A stretch of DNA of 64,000 nucleotides from Cellulomonas sp. Y8 (GTDB lineage: Bacteria; Actinomycetota; Actinomycetes; Actinomycetales; Cellulomonadaceae). Shown here in pieces: positions 36,188-44,695 of the stretch. The DNA is taken from positions 620,001-684,000 of the forward strand of contig NZ_CP041203.1 in NCBI RefSeq assembly GCF_008033115.1. Reading direction: 5' to 3'. Within the stretch, counting starts at the first letter, position 1. Every line of letters starts with the position of its first letter. A program made the position numbers and the translations under genes. The notes beneath the pieces are model-generated. The model worked only from the letters and a program-made list of their open reading frames with translations. It searched no databases and was not told where the DNA came from.

Positions 36188-37102
36188 TCACTCCTCAGCG
36201 TCACCCGTCTCTGCGCTCTCCCGGCCCATCGCACGGATGCGAGCCACCAACCGCCTCGCACCAGCAGCGAGCGCGACCACTTGCTGCTCTAGCGGACTTG
36301 ACGCATCGACTTGGGCGGTCGCTCGCATTATATGACTAGAGAGGCTCACTGAACGCTCGCCGTCGTAGTCTGGCATCGAACCCTTGACGGTGGCATTCCT
36401 GAGCGGACCGACAGGGTTCTCGGCAACTTCCTTGACGTCCTGGACAATCCCCTCGTCTTTGGCGAGACTCTGACCGCGATCCGCATTCAGCTGCACCTGG
36501 ACCTGCGCCGCGTTTGAATCACCGGCCTGAGCCAGAAGATTGATCGCGCTCGCCGTCCAACTCTTGTTGGGCCGCCGCATGGTGATCGACGCTTCTCGGA
36601 TTCGCGCGAATCGCTCAATCTCGCGCACGAAAGACGCAGCAGGAACGGGATTCAGGCTGATAACGAGCTCGTCTAGACCGAGCCTTTCTCGGCCGATCGC
36701 AGTAAGAAGTCGCTCAATTTTCGAAACGGGCACGCCAGGCCGCTTCCGCTCGACCACGAGGAAGCGGGAGCCGTAATCAAAGAAACCCCAAACTCCGTTC
36801 ACCATGAAACGACCGGCGCCAGGATCAACGACGGATGCCACGGAAGTAACAGGATCGAAGAGGAGCGGGTACTCGTCCTCGCTCCCCGACACAAAAAGGA
36901 GCGCGAGAGTCCCCGATGAGTCCTGCATGTCGCTCACTGCAACTGTCTCTCCGGAGACCGAGGCTCGCAATTGTCCGAGCGGCAGTTTCGCGATCCGGGA
37001 GAAGAACTGGCGATAGTCGAGAAGTTCTTCGTCGCCGGAGCCTGGATTGATGTGGCCGTGGACGCTGAAGGCTGTGAGCGAACGCGTTACCTTGCGAGCC
37101 AA
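36188..37102 (-). CDS. hypothetical protein, RexA-like sensor candidate
   Basis: 304 residues, soluble. A beta-rich N-terminal half (LTAFSVHGHI, then MVNGVWGFFDYGSRFLVVERK) is followed by a helical segment VSKIERLLTAIG, a beta stretch LDELVISLNPVPAASFVREIERF, then a C-terminal helix pair ending ARRLVARIRAMGRE. This order (strand-rich N half, VEPK-like segment, scaffold repeat, C-terminal helices) recalls RexA and related DUF families in prophages, though the match is by layout, not by motif. TTG start is weak. Low GC and codon use unlike the neighbours point to horizontal transfer. Confidence 0.65.
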   Translation of the reverse strand: MARKVTRSLTAFSVHGHINPGSGDEELLDYRQFFSRIAKLPLGQLRASVSGETVAVSDMQDSSGTLALLFVSGSEDEYPLLFDPVTSVASVVDPGAGRFMVNGVWGFFDYGSRFLVVERKRPGVPVSKIERLLTAIGRERLGLDELVISLNPVPAASFVREIERFARIREASITMRRPNKSWTASAINLLAQAGDSNAAQVQVQLNADRGQSLAKDEGIVQDVKEVAENPVGPLRNATVKGSMPDYDGERSVSLSSHIMRATAQVDASSPLEQQVVALAAGARRLVARIRAMGRESAETGDAEE

Positions 37103-37196
37103 TTCTCCCCCTGAGTGATTGGTGCGCGAGAGCTGTCCGCGCCCACCGAGGCTAGAGCGCGCGCCTCGGCGCTGGTCGTAGACCGTGTCCCATTCA

Positions 37197-37220
37197 GCCG
37201 ATCGGCGTAATGCGATCGGC
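37197..37220 (-). terminator. hairpin downstream of the PucR gene
   Basis: Inverted repeat with 8-bp arms GCCGATCG (37197-37204) and CGATCGGC (37213-37220) around 8 nt, 6 bp after the PucR stop. It also marks the right edge of the low-GC island. Confidence 0.5.
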
Positions 37221-37225
37221 TCTGG

Positions 37226-38779
37226 CTACTCGGTCTCGTCCAGGCAGGTCATCGCGAGGAACAGGTCGACGCGGTCGGACATGGTGCTCATGTCGCGGCT
37301 GGTCAGCTCCTCGATGCGGGCGATCCGGTAGCGCAGCGTGTTCGTGTGCAGGTGCAGCTGCCGCGCGGTCTCCTGCCACGCGCCGCCGCCGTCGAGGAAC
37401 GCACGCAGCGTGCCGACCAGGTCCGCGTTGTGCCGCTCGTCGTAGGACAGCAGCGGTGCCAGCACCTCGCGGGCGTACCCGGACCGGGTGCTCTCGCCGA
37501 GCATCCGCAGCAGCGCGCGGTGCGTCTGCACGTGCAGCGACGTCGACACCACCACGGGCTCGGGGCCCGAGGCGTTCTGCACCCGCTCGACCGCCGTCGC
37601 GATCGCCGAGTTCAGCCGGCTGACCCCGCTGACCGGGTCGCTCATCCCGACGCGCAGCTGCCGGCCGTCGAGCAGCAGCAGGTACTCCTCGGCCAGGTGC
37701 TCGGCGAGCGGCCGCTCGTCGTCGCCCACGCCGTTGACCAGCAGGATCGCCTGGTCGTCGAACCGGCAGCCCAGGACCCGGTGCCCGCGGGCCGTCAGCG
37801 TGCGCTGCAGCATCTCGAGCACCGCCGCGCGCGGGAACCGGGCGTCGTCGACCCGGGCCGCGACGATCGTCGTCTCGTCCGACGGGGCCATGCCCTCCAG
37901 GCGCATCCGGGCGGAGATCGCGCCCGGCGACGCCTCGGCGTCGCGGATCGCCGTGATCAGCGCGGCGACCTGCGCGTCCCGGGTCTCGCGCCAGCGGGCG
38001 GCGAGCTCCATCTCGACGCGCAGCGCGCCCACGACCGCGTCCAGCGCGAGCGCCACCTCGTCCGAGAACGACCGGTGGTCGCCCCAGCAGCCGAAGAAGC
38101 CCGACCGGTCGCGGGCGCCGGTGCGGACGATCGTGGCCGGCCCGTGCTCCGTGCCCTCTCCGGGCAGGATCACCCGCTTGTCGTGCTCCCGGGCGATGAC
38201 GGCGTTCCACTGCTCGGCGACCTGCGCGCGGTCCGGGGCGGCACCCGCGGTGGCCAGCAGCATCCCGGTCTCGTCGATCACCCAGCAGCCGACGGCGAAC
38301 TCCGCGGTGAACTGCGCCAGCAGCTCGGCGACCCCGCCGCCGCGCGACACCGTGTCGGCGATCCGGCGGCTGAACCGCATCGTGCGGTTCGCCAGCCCGG
38401 CCGCGGAGCCCGGCTGCCGGGTGGCGATCTCGTCGGCGATCCGGCGGAACGACACCCCGGGCGACACCGTGAGCAGCGTGAGCCCGCGGGCGCGGCAGAT
38501 CGCGATGACCTCGTCGGGGATCACGCCGATCTCGATGAGCCCGAGGACGACCGCCGCCACGTTCTGCTGCGCCAGCGCGCCGAGGAAGGTCGCCGCACCG
38601 TCCGGCCGGTCGAGCCACAGCCCGCTGGTGAGCACCACGTCACCCGTCGACAGGAACCGCGACGGGTCGGGCAGGTCGGTGATGTACGCGGCGGTCACCG
38701 GGCGGTCGAGCGCGTCCGGCTCGGCGGCCACCACGCTCAGCCCGAGATCGGGTGCGGCCAGGAGGTCACGGACGTCCAC
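37226..38779 (-). CDS. PucR-family transcriptional regulator
   Basis: 517 residues. N-terminal PucR sensor domain (about 5-125, SVVAAEPDALDRPV and YITDLPDPSRFL) and C-terminal helix-turn-helix of the HTH_30 type (about 455-510, ARQLHLHTNTLRYRIARIEE). Members switch on purine or amino-acid catabolic genes in response to a ligand. It lies near the adenine-deaminase gene, but separated by the low-GC island, so a regulatory link is only a guess. GTG start at 38779. Confidence 0.88.
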   Translation of the reverse strand: MDVRDLLAAPDLGLSVVAAEPDALDRPVTAAYITDLPDPSRFLSTGDVVLTSGLWLDRPDGAATFLGALAQQNVAAVVLGLIEIGVIPDEVIAICRARGLTLLTVSPGVSFRRIADEIATRQPGSAAGLANRTMRFSRRIADTVSRGGGVAELLAQFTAEFAVGCWVIDETGMLLATAGAAPDRAQVAEQWNAVIAREHDKRVILPGEGTEHGPATIVRTGARDRSGFFGCWGDHRSFSDEVALALDAVVGALRVEMELAARWRETRDAQVAALITAIRDAEASPGAISARMRLEGMAPSDETTIVAARVDDARFPRAAVLEMLQRTLTARGHRVLGCRFDDQAILLVNGVGDDERPLAEHLAEEYLLLLDGRQLRVGMSDPVSGVSRLNSAIATAVERVQNASGPEPVVVSTSLHVQTHRALLRMLGESTRSGYAREVLAPLLSYDERHNADLVGTLRAFLDGGGAWQETARQLHLHTNTLRYRIARIEELTSRDMSTMSDRVDLFLAMTCLDETE

Positions 38780-38859
38780 TGCTCACCACCTGGTCCCGCT
38801 CGGCACCGGGACAGTGTACGAGCGGGGCGGCCCGGCCGGTTTCGCGGCAGGATGGCGAC

Positions 38860-40239
38860 GTGACGTCAGCCCTCGACCCCAGCCGCCCCGACGCGCCGCG
38901 CCGCCTGCGCACGGCCATGTTCGTCGACTTCGACAACGTCTACATCGGCCTGCGCCGCCTGGACCCGGACGCCGCCGAGGCGTTCGCGACCGACCCCGGC
39001 CACTGGCTCGCCGAGCTGGAGAGCGGCAGCGACGCGGACGGCGACTTCACCCGCCGGTTCCTGGTGCGCGCCTGCTACCTCAACCCCTCGGTCTTCAGCC
39101 GGTTCCGCCCGAACTTCACGCGCGCCGGCTTCCAGGTCGTCGACTGCCCGTCGCTGACCCAGCAGGGCAAGAGCAGCGCCGACATCAACCTCGTGCTGGA
39201 CGCCGTCGACGCGCTGGATGCCGACACCCGGTACGACGAGTTCGTCATCGTCTCCGCCGACGCCGACTTCACGCCGCTCGTGCAGCGGTGCCGCGCCGCC
39301 GACCGCCGGGTCACGATCATCACCGCGAGCCCGGCCGCCAGCGCGTACCGGGCCGTCGCGGACACCGTCATCACGGCCGACGACCTGGCGGAGCTGGTGA
39401 CGGCCGGCCGGGGTGCCGCCGAGGCCGCGGACGCGGCGCCGGCGCCCGAGCAGCCCGCCGCCGCGGCCGAGCCGGAGCCGGAGGCGTCGTCGGAGGTCGC
39501 AGCCGCGCCCGAGCCCGCGGGCCCCGGGTCCCGCGGCGGGGCGCGCCGCGACGAGCAGAACCCCGCGACGGGCTCCCCCGGCTCCCTCGCGGCGCGCCGG
39601 GCCGTGCTGCAGCGCGTCCGGTCCGCCGACCGCCCCGTGCCGACCGGCGCCGTCGCGCAGGCCGCGCAGAAGGCCGACCCGACGCTGCCCAGCACCCGCT
39701 GGGCCGGCACCGGCGGCTTCCTGCCCTGGCTGGGCGAGGCCGTGCCCGAGCTGGGCGTGGCCGCGCGGCCGTCGCCCGGGTACGTCTGGGACCCGAAGCG
39801 GTTCGGCGAGGCGGACCTCCCGGGCGCCGCGGCCGAGGGCCCGGCGGGCACGGACGCGTCGGCGCTGCAGCGCCAGGTCGTCGCCGTCACCGACACCCCG
39901 GGCCTCAGCAAGGACAACTACCGCGTCCTGCTGACCGCCCTCGCGGACGACGTGCGGGCGCACCCGTTCGAGCGCACCGCCACGGCCCGCCGGGTCCGCG
40001 ACGCCTGCCAGGCGGCGGGCGCCGCCGTGGGCCGGTCGACCGTCAACACCGTCATCTCGGGGGTGCTCTACGTCGGGCTCGAGCTCGACGACACGGTCAC
40101 CGCGGTCGACGTGGCGGAGGCCTGGGCGGACAACGTCGTCGGGCTCTGCCGCGGCGCGCGGATGGAGCTGACCGAGGCCGACGAGGTCGCGATCGACGAC
40201 TGGGTCGGCGGCGGTCTCCTGGACGACCTGGAGGACTGA
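38860..40239 (+). CDS. NYN-domain ribonuclease-like protein with C-terminal LOTUS-like region
   Basis: 459 residues. N-terminal NYN domain (about 15-180, PIN-like fold) with MFVDFDNVYIGL, DINLVLDAVD and VSADADFTPLVQRC; these Asp residues would form the nuclease metal site. A Pro/Ala/Glu linker (about 190-240) leads to an OST-HTH/LOTUS-like module (about 245-310) and a further helical module (about 330-450). Similar architectures bind RNA. GTG start at 38860. Confidence 0.82.
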   Translation: MTSALDPSRPDAPRRLRTAMFVDFDNVYIGLRRLDPDAAEAFATDPGHWLAELESGSDADGDFTRRFLVRACYLNPSVFSRFRPNFTRAGFQVVDCPSLTQQGKSSADINLVLDAVDALDADTRYDEFVIVSADADFTPLVQRCRAADRRVTIITASPAASAYRAVADTVITADDLAELVTAGRGAAEAADAAPAPEQPAAAAEPEPEASSEVAAAPEPAGPGSRGGARRDEQNPATGSPGSLAARRAVLQRVRSADRPVPTGAVAQAAQKADPTLPSTRWAGTGGFLPWLGEAVPELGVAARPSPGYVWDPKRFGEADLPGAAAEGPAGTDASALQRQVVAVTDTPGLSKDNYRVLLTALADDVRAHPFERTATARRVRDACQAAGAAVGRSTVNTVISGVLYVGLELDDTVTAVDVAEAWADNVVGLCRGARMELTEADEVAIDDWVGGGLLDDLED

Positions 40240-40325
40240 GGCCCGCCTCCGCCCCGCCGACGGGGGCGTCGGCCCGGCGCGGCGGCGCCGCTCAACCCGC
40301 CCGCCCCGGCGGCCGATGGGACGGT

Positions 40326-41213
40326 GTGCCGTTCCGTCGCCGCGACCGACCTCCGCCGGGCTGGGCCCCGTCGTCCGACCCCCGCACGTGGTCGCCGGCG
40401 CCGCTGCCCGTGCGGCGGCGCCGGCGCGCCGCGAGCGTGCTGCCCTGGCTGGTCGTGCTCACGATCGCGGCCGTCTACGGCACCCGGTGGCTGCCCGCGC
40501 TCGGCGTCGAGGCCCCCTGGCTCGCGCTCGTCCCGGCGGCCGCGCGCGACCACCCGCGCCCGGGCGTCGAGGAGGCGGACGAGCGGCTCGCGCCCGCCGT
40601 CGTCCCCGCGGCACCGGCGACGTCGTTCGCGTTCCTCGCGACCCAGCAGGACAGCACCGGCGCCACGGTCCCGGTGACGTGGTCCCCGTGCCGCCCGATC
40701 CACGTCGTCGTGGACCCGACCGGGGCGCCCGCGGACTTCGCGGCGCAGGTGCAGGCGGCGACGGCGGAGCTCGCCGCGGCGACCGGTCTGACCTTCGCGG
40801 ACGACGGCGTCGTGGCGGAGCCCGCCGACCCCGACCGGGACGCGTTCCTCCCCGACCGGTACGGCGACCGCTGGGCGCCGGTCCTCGTCCGGTTCACCGA
40901 CGCGGCGACCGTGCCGTCCCTCGCCGGCGACGTGGTCGGGGTCGGCGGCCCGCAGTCGGTGACCGACGCCCGCGGCCGGACGTCGCACGTGTCCGGCGCG
41001 GTCTACCTCGACACCGACCTGCTCCAGCCCGGGCTGACCGCGACACCGTGGCCGGCGGTGCTGCGGCACGAGCTCGCGCACCTCGTCGGCCTCGACCACG
41101 TCGACGACCCCACCCAGCTGATGAACCCGGTGGCGACGGTGTCGACGTTCCAGGCGGGCGACCTCGCGGGGCTCGCGGCGCTCGGCCAGGGCGCGTGCGC
41201 GCCGGGCGTCTGA
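40326..41213 (+). CDS. membrane-anchored metzincin-like zinc metalloprotease
   Basis: 295 residues. A basic N terminus, one membrane helix (about 42-60, SVLPWLVVLTIAAVYGTRWL) and an extracellular domain with the zinc motif HELAHLVGLDHVDD (HExxHxxGxxH) near residue 250, followed by the LMNP Met-turn. These are matrixin/metzincin hallmarks. Substrate unknown; probably surface or secreted. GTG start; no clear ribosome site. Confidence 0.85.
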   Translation: MPFRRRDRPPPGWAPSSDPRTWSPAPLPVRRRRRAASVLPWLVVLTIAAVYGTRWLPALGVEAPWLALVPAAARDHPRPGVEEADERLAPAVVPAAPATSFAFLATQQDSTGATVPVTWSPCRPIHVVVDPTGAPADFAAQVQAATAELAAATGLTFADDGVVAEPADPDRDAFLPDRYGDRWAPVLVRFTDAATVPSLAGDVVGVGGPQSVTDARGRTSHVSGAVYLDTDLLQPGLTATPWPAVLRHELAHLVGLDHVDDPTQLMNPVATVSTFQAGDLAGLAALGQGACAPGV

Positions 41214-41235
41214 CCCCGGCGCGGCCCGGCACCGT

Positions 41236-41301
41236 GAGTTCGGTGGCTCCGGCCGAGTTCGGTGGCCAGGGGCACCGAACTCGGCGGGAAGCACCGAACT
41301 C
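41236..41301. repeat. intergenic repeat with nested hairpin
   Basis: GAGTTCGGTG occurs twice forward (41236-41245, 41255-41264) and its complement CACCGAACTC twice (41273-41282, 41292-41301). The inner pair makes a 13-bp stem (41252-41264 with 41273-41285, loop 8 nt). It lies between convergent genes and probably ends transcription from both sides. Confidence 0.7.
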
Positions 41302-41355
41302 GGCGAACGACACCCCCGGCAGCGCGACCGTCCCGGGACGCCCGGCACGAGGCGC

Positions 41356-43191
41356 TCAGGCCCCGGCCGGTGCGGCGGCCAGGGCCGGGTTGTCGATCCC
41401 CGCCACCAGGGCCGCGGCGTGCTCCGCCGCCCCCGGCTGCCCGAGGGCCGCCCGGTGCCGGCCCGCCCGGGCCACGAGCTCCCGCATCCCGCGGCGCGCG
41501 GCGAACGCCTCCAGCTCGTCGACCCAGCCCGTCGCCCCCGTCACCGCGCGCGGCACCGCGAACCCGCACAGCGCGTCCAGGCAGTGCGCCTCCACCCAGT
41601 CGTGCGCGTCGCGCTGCCGGCGGCAGGCGCCCGGCGCGGCCGTCAGCAGCTCGAGCGCGGCGGCGTCGTCGCCGCGGGCCGCCGCGAGCAGGCCGCGCCC
41701 GCGCAGCGCGTAGCCCTCCCAGCACGGGTCGCCGACCTGGCAGGCCAGCGCGTACGCCCCCTCGAACCCCGCCTCGGCGGCGGCCAGGTCGCCCGCCCGG
41801 AGCAGCACCTCGGCGCGCTGGGACCGCGGGAACGGGAGGAACGACGTCCAGCCGAGGTCCTGCGCGACGGCGCACGCGCGGTCCAGCGCCGCGAGCGCCG
41901 GGCCCGGCTCGTCGCGCAGCACCCGCAGGCGGCCGAGGGCGGTCAGGGCGTACGCCTCCGCCCGCAGGTCACCGGCCGACCGCGCGTCCTCGGTCGCCTC
42001 CGCCAGCACGGCGGCCGCCCCGGCGTAGTCGGCCTGGTCGCTGCGGCCGATGCCGTCGAACACCCCGACCCAGGCGCGCAGCCGGGCGTCGTCGCCGCCC
42101 AGCTCGCGCGACCGGCGGAACCACATGCCGGCGCGCGGGTACCGCCCCCGCAGCGTCTCGACGTGCCCGAGCTCGAGCGCGGCCCGGGCGGCCACGTCGG
42201 CGGACCCGCTGCGCCGCGCCGCGACGAGCGCCTGGTGCAGGACCGCGACCGCCTCCTCGTCGCTCCCGCGGACGCCGTGCACGAGGACCCGGCCCAGCGC
42301 GCCCAGCGCGGTCGCGAGCCGGGCGTCGTCGCCGAGGTCCCGCGCGCCGTCCACCCCGGCGCGCAGCAGGTCGATCGCGCGCTCGTACGCCCCGACGTGC
42401 GCCGCCCCCTCGCCGCCCTCCACGGCGGCGTCGACCGCGGCGGGAGTGCCGGGGGCGGCCGGCCCCGGGGTGCGGAGCGCCGCGGCGAGGCTCGGCGACG
42501 GCTCGACCCCGAGCTCGCGCCGGAACAGCGCCCGGCACTCGGCCACCCGCCGCTCGGCGCCGGCGAGGTCCCCCGCCGCGACCAGCGCGCGGGCCCACAG
42601 CTCGTGCCCGCGCTCCGCCAGCGGCTCGGCCGCGACCAGCCGCGCCGCGAGGTCGACGGCCCCGGCGGCGTCGTCGCGGGCGAGCCGGGCGTGCGCGGCC
42701 TCGTGCAGGATCGCCGCGGTCAGGCCCGCGACCCGCTCCCGCTCCGCCGCGAGCCAGAGCTCGAGCGCCGCACCGCCGCGCGGCGTCACCCCCTCCAGGA
42801 GCGCGCCGCCGAACCCGGGCAGCGCGAGCGCCTCGGCCCACGCCCCGGACGCCAGCACCCGGACGTCGACGACCGTGCCCGGCCTCAGGTCGAGGACCAG
42901 CGGGTCCCCGCCCAGGTCCGCCACGCCGTCGAGCGCGCGGCGGAGCTGCGACAAGTTCCACCGCAGCGCCGCCCCGGGGTCGTCCGCGTCGCCGACCAGC
43001 AGGCCGGTCAGCCGGCTCCGCGGCACCGCGCGGCCGGCCAGCACCAGGTACGCGAGCAGCAGCCACGCCTTGCTGCCGCGCGGTCCCGGACGCGCGGGTG
43101 CGCCCTGCTCGGCCGGCCGGATCGCCGGCGGGCCGAGCAGGGCGACCGCCCCCGGGGTCAGCCCGCGTTCCCCGCGATGTTCACGAGCCAC
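41356..43191 (-). CDS. SARP-type transcriptional regulator with BTAD domain
   Basis: About 611 residues. An N-terminal winged-helix part (SKAWLLLAYLVLAGR, WNLSQLRRAL) is followed by a bacterial transcriptional activation domain (about 105-220, DAAGAVDLAARLVAAEPL, RRELGVEPSPSL) and then tetratricopeptide-like helical repeats to the end. Resembles SARP/AfsR regulators without the ATPase domain. Start is uncertain: GTG 43191 is inside the upstream VOC gene, and a non-standard start near 43161 that overlaps its stop is also possible. Confidence 0.8.
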   Translation of the reverse strand: MAREHRGERGLTPGAVALLGPPAIRPAEQGAPARPGPRGSKAWLLLAYLVLAGRAVPRSRLTGLLVGDADDPGAALRWNLSQLRRALDGVADLGGDPLVLDLRPGTVVDVRVLASGAWAEALALPGFGGALLEGVTPRGGAALELWLAAERERVAGLTAAILHEAAHARLARDDAAGAVDLAARLVAAEPLAERGHELWARALVAAGDLAGAERRVAECRALFRRELGVEPSPSLAAALRTPGPAAPGTPAAVDAAVEGGEGAAHVGAYERAIDLLRAGVDGARDLGDDARLATALGALGRVLVHGVRGSDEEAVAVLHQALVAARRSGSADVAARAALELGHVETLRGRYPRAGMWFRRSRELGGDDARLRAWVGVFDGIGRSDQADYAGAAAVLAEATEDARSAGDLRAEAYALTALGRLRVLRDEPGPALAALDRACAVAQDLGWTSFLPFPRSQRAEVLLRAGDLAAAEAGFEGAYALACQVGDPCWEGYALRGRGLLAAARGDDAAALELLTAAPGACRRQRDAHDWVEAHCLDALCGFAVPRAVTGATGWVDELEAFAARRGMRELVARAGRHRAALGQPGAAEHAAALVAGIDNPALAAAPAGA

Positions 43192-43580
43192 ATCGTGCCG
43201 AACTTGTCCGCCACCATCCCGAACGCGTCGCCCCACGGCGCCGTGGCCAGGGGCTCGACGACGTTGCCGCCGTCGGACAGCTTGTCCCAGTACCCGCGCA
43301 GCTCGGCCTCCGAGTCGGGGCCGCCGCTGAGCGAGACCGAGAAGTTGTCCCCCGGGGTGTACGACATGGCGTTCGGGGTGTCCGACGCCATCAGGACGAG
43401 GCCGCCGGGCGTCTCGAGCTGGGCGTGCATGACCTTGTCCTTCTCGGCCGGGTCGTCGCTGGCCTGGAAGTCCCCGAAGGTGCTGACGGTGAGCTCGCCG
43501 CCGAACACGGACCGGTAGAACTCCATGGCCTCCCGCGCCGTGTCACGGAAGCCGAGGTACGGGTTGAGGCGCGTGGGCAT
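43158..43580 (-). CDS. VOC-family protein (PhnB-like)
   Basis: 140-residue vicinal-oxygen-chelate protein of the PhnB/DUF899-like kind. LNPYLGFRDTAREAMEFYRSVFGG (outline) at the start and FGMVADKFGTMWLVN at the end are typical. Function unknown; homologues are often regulatory or unknown. ATG with AAGGAG upstream. Lies between the methyltransferase and SARP genes on one strand. Confidence 0.85.
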   Translation of the reverse strand: MPTRLNPYLGFRDTAREAMEFYRSVFGGELTVSTFGDFQASDDPAEKDKVMHAQLETPGGLVLMASDTPNAMSYTPGDNFSVSLSGGPDSEAELRGYWDKLSDGGNVVEPLATAPWGDAFGMVADKFGTMWLVNIAGNAG

Positions 43581-43650
43581 GGCGGGCTCCTTCTGCCGGA
43601 CTGCGCAGTGCTGTGACCTGGCTCACACTGCCGCCGTCGTCTCGCCGCCG

Positions 43651-44523
43651 TCAAGACGCGGCGGCGCTCGTCCGGCGGGCGGTCACGAGCAGGTACTCCC
43701 ACGCGAGGGACATGCCCCCGCCGGGCCCGACCCGGGCCGCGTCCCTCGCCAGCGCGACCAGGTCCGCGTCGAGCGCGGCCGTCCGGTCCGGGTCGTCGGC
43801 CACCGCGCGGTACGCCGCGATCGTCGGGCCGTACCGGGTGGCGAAGTAGTCACGGAACTCCTCCGGCGTGCCGAACGCGTCGACGGGCAGCGACCGGCGC
43901 TCGACCCGGACGTCCTCGACCCCGGCGCCGAGCAGGTCGCGCACGTGCGCCTCGTCGCCCCACAGCGGCGGCGGCTGCACGCCGGGCGGCGGCGCCGGCA
44001 GGTACGGCTTCATGGTCGCGAACAGCCGCCCGATGAACCCGGTCGGCGTCCAGGACAGCAGCCCGACCCGCCCACCGGGCCGGCAGACCCGGAGCAGCTC
44101 CGCGGCGGCGACGGCGTGCCGCGGGGCGAACATCACCCCGATGCACGACGTGACCACGTCGAACGACCCGGCCGGGAACGGCAGCGCCTCGGCGTCCGCC
44201 TCCCGCCAGTCCAGCGCGACCCCCCGCGCCTCCGCCGCCCGGCGCCCGGCGTCGAGCAGCGCGGGCGTGAGGTCCGACGCCACCACCCGGCCGCCCGCGA
44301 GCGCCGCGGGGACGGCCGCGTTCCCCGTCCCGGCGGCCACGTCGAGCACCCGCTCCCCGGGCTGCACGCCCACCGCGCCGACCAGCACCGGACCCAGGCC
44401 GCCGACCACCTCGGCCGCGAGCGCCGGGTAGTCGCCCAGCGCCCACATCGCCCGGTGCCGCTGCTTGAGGGCCGTCACGGCCGCGTCCTCCGTCGCGCGC
44501 GCTCCCCCGACGATCGTCATCAT
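43651..44523 (-). CDS. class I SAM-dependent methyltransferase
   Basis: 290 residues, Methyltransf_11-like. SAM motif I VLDVAAGTGNAAV (about 70-82), acidic residue in VVASDLTP, motif for SAM adenine DAEALPF, and motif IV FDVVTSCIGV. Soluble, substrate unknown. ATG at 44523 or 44520; AGGTGG precedes. Divergent from the NAGPA gene. Confidence 0.88.
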   Translation of the reverse strand: MMTIVGGARATEDAAVTALKQRHRAMWALGDYPALAAEVVGGLGPVLVGAVGVQPGERVLDVAAGTGNAAVPAALAGGRVVASDLTPALLDAGRRAAEARGVALDWREADAEALPFPAGSFDVVTSCIGVMFAPRHAVAAAELLRVCRPGGRVGLLSWTPTGFIGRLFATMKPYLPAPPPGVQPPPLWGDEAHVRDLLGAGVEDVRVERRSLPVDAFGTPEEFRDYFATRYGPTIAAYRAVADDPDRTAALDADLVALARDAARVGPGGGMSLAWEYLLVTARRTSAAAS

Positions 44524-44610
44524 CTCGTCCACCTGCTCCTCGCCCTGGGGCCCGGCCCTCGTGCCGGTGCCCGGATGCGGACCACGGAACCCCCGCGGCG
44601 TGTGCGCGGG

Positions 44611-44640
44611 CGTGTGACGCCGCGCCCGACGTCTCACACG
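44611..44640. promoter_or_regulatory. inverted repeat in divergent promoter region
   Basis: CGTGTGA (44611-44617) and TCACACG (44634-44640) form 7-bp arms with a 16-bp spacer between the methyltransferase gene and the NAGPA gene. Could be an operator for either; no regulator is adjacent. Confidence 0.35.
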
Positions 44641-44695
44641 GGGCGCACAGCGCCCGCACGGGGCCGCCCTGAGCGGGCTCCGTAGACCTGTCCGC

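Noticed and set aside
35599-37225. Prophage or transposon origin of the low-GC island
   Set aside because: No integrase, transposase, terminal repeat, tRNA target or duplicated ends seen; only base content points to transfer.
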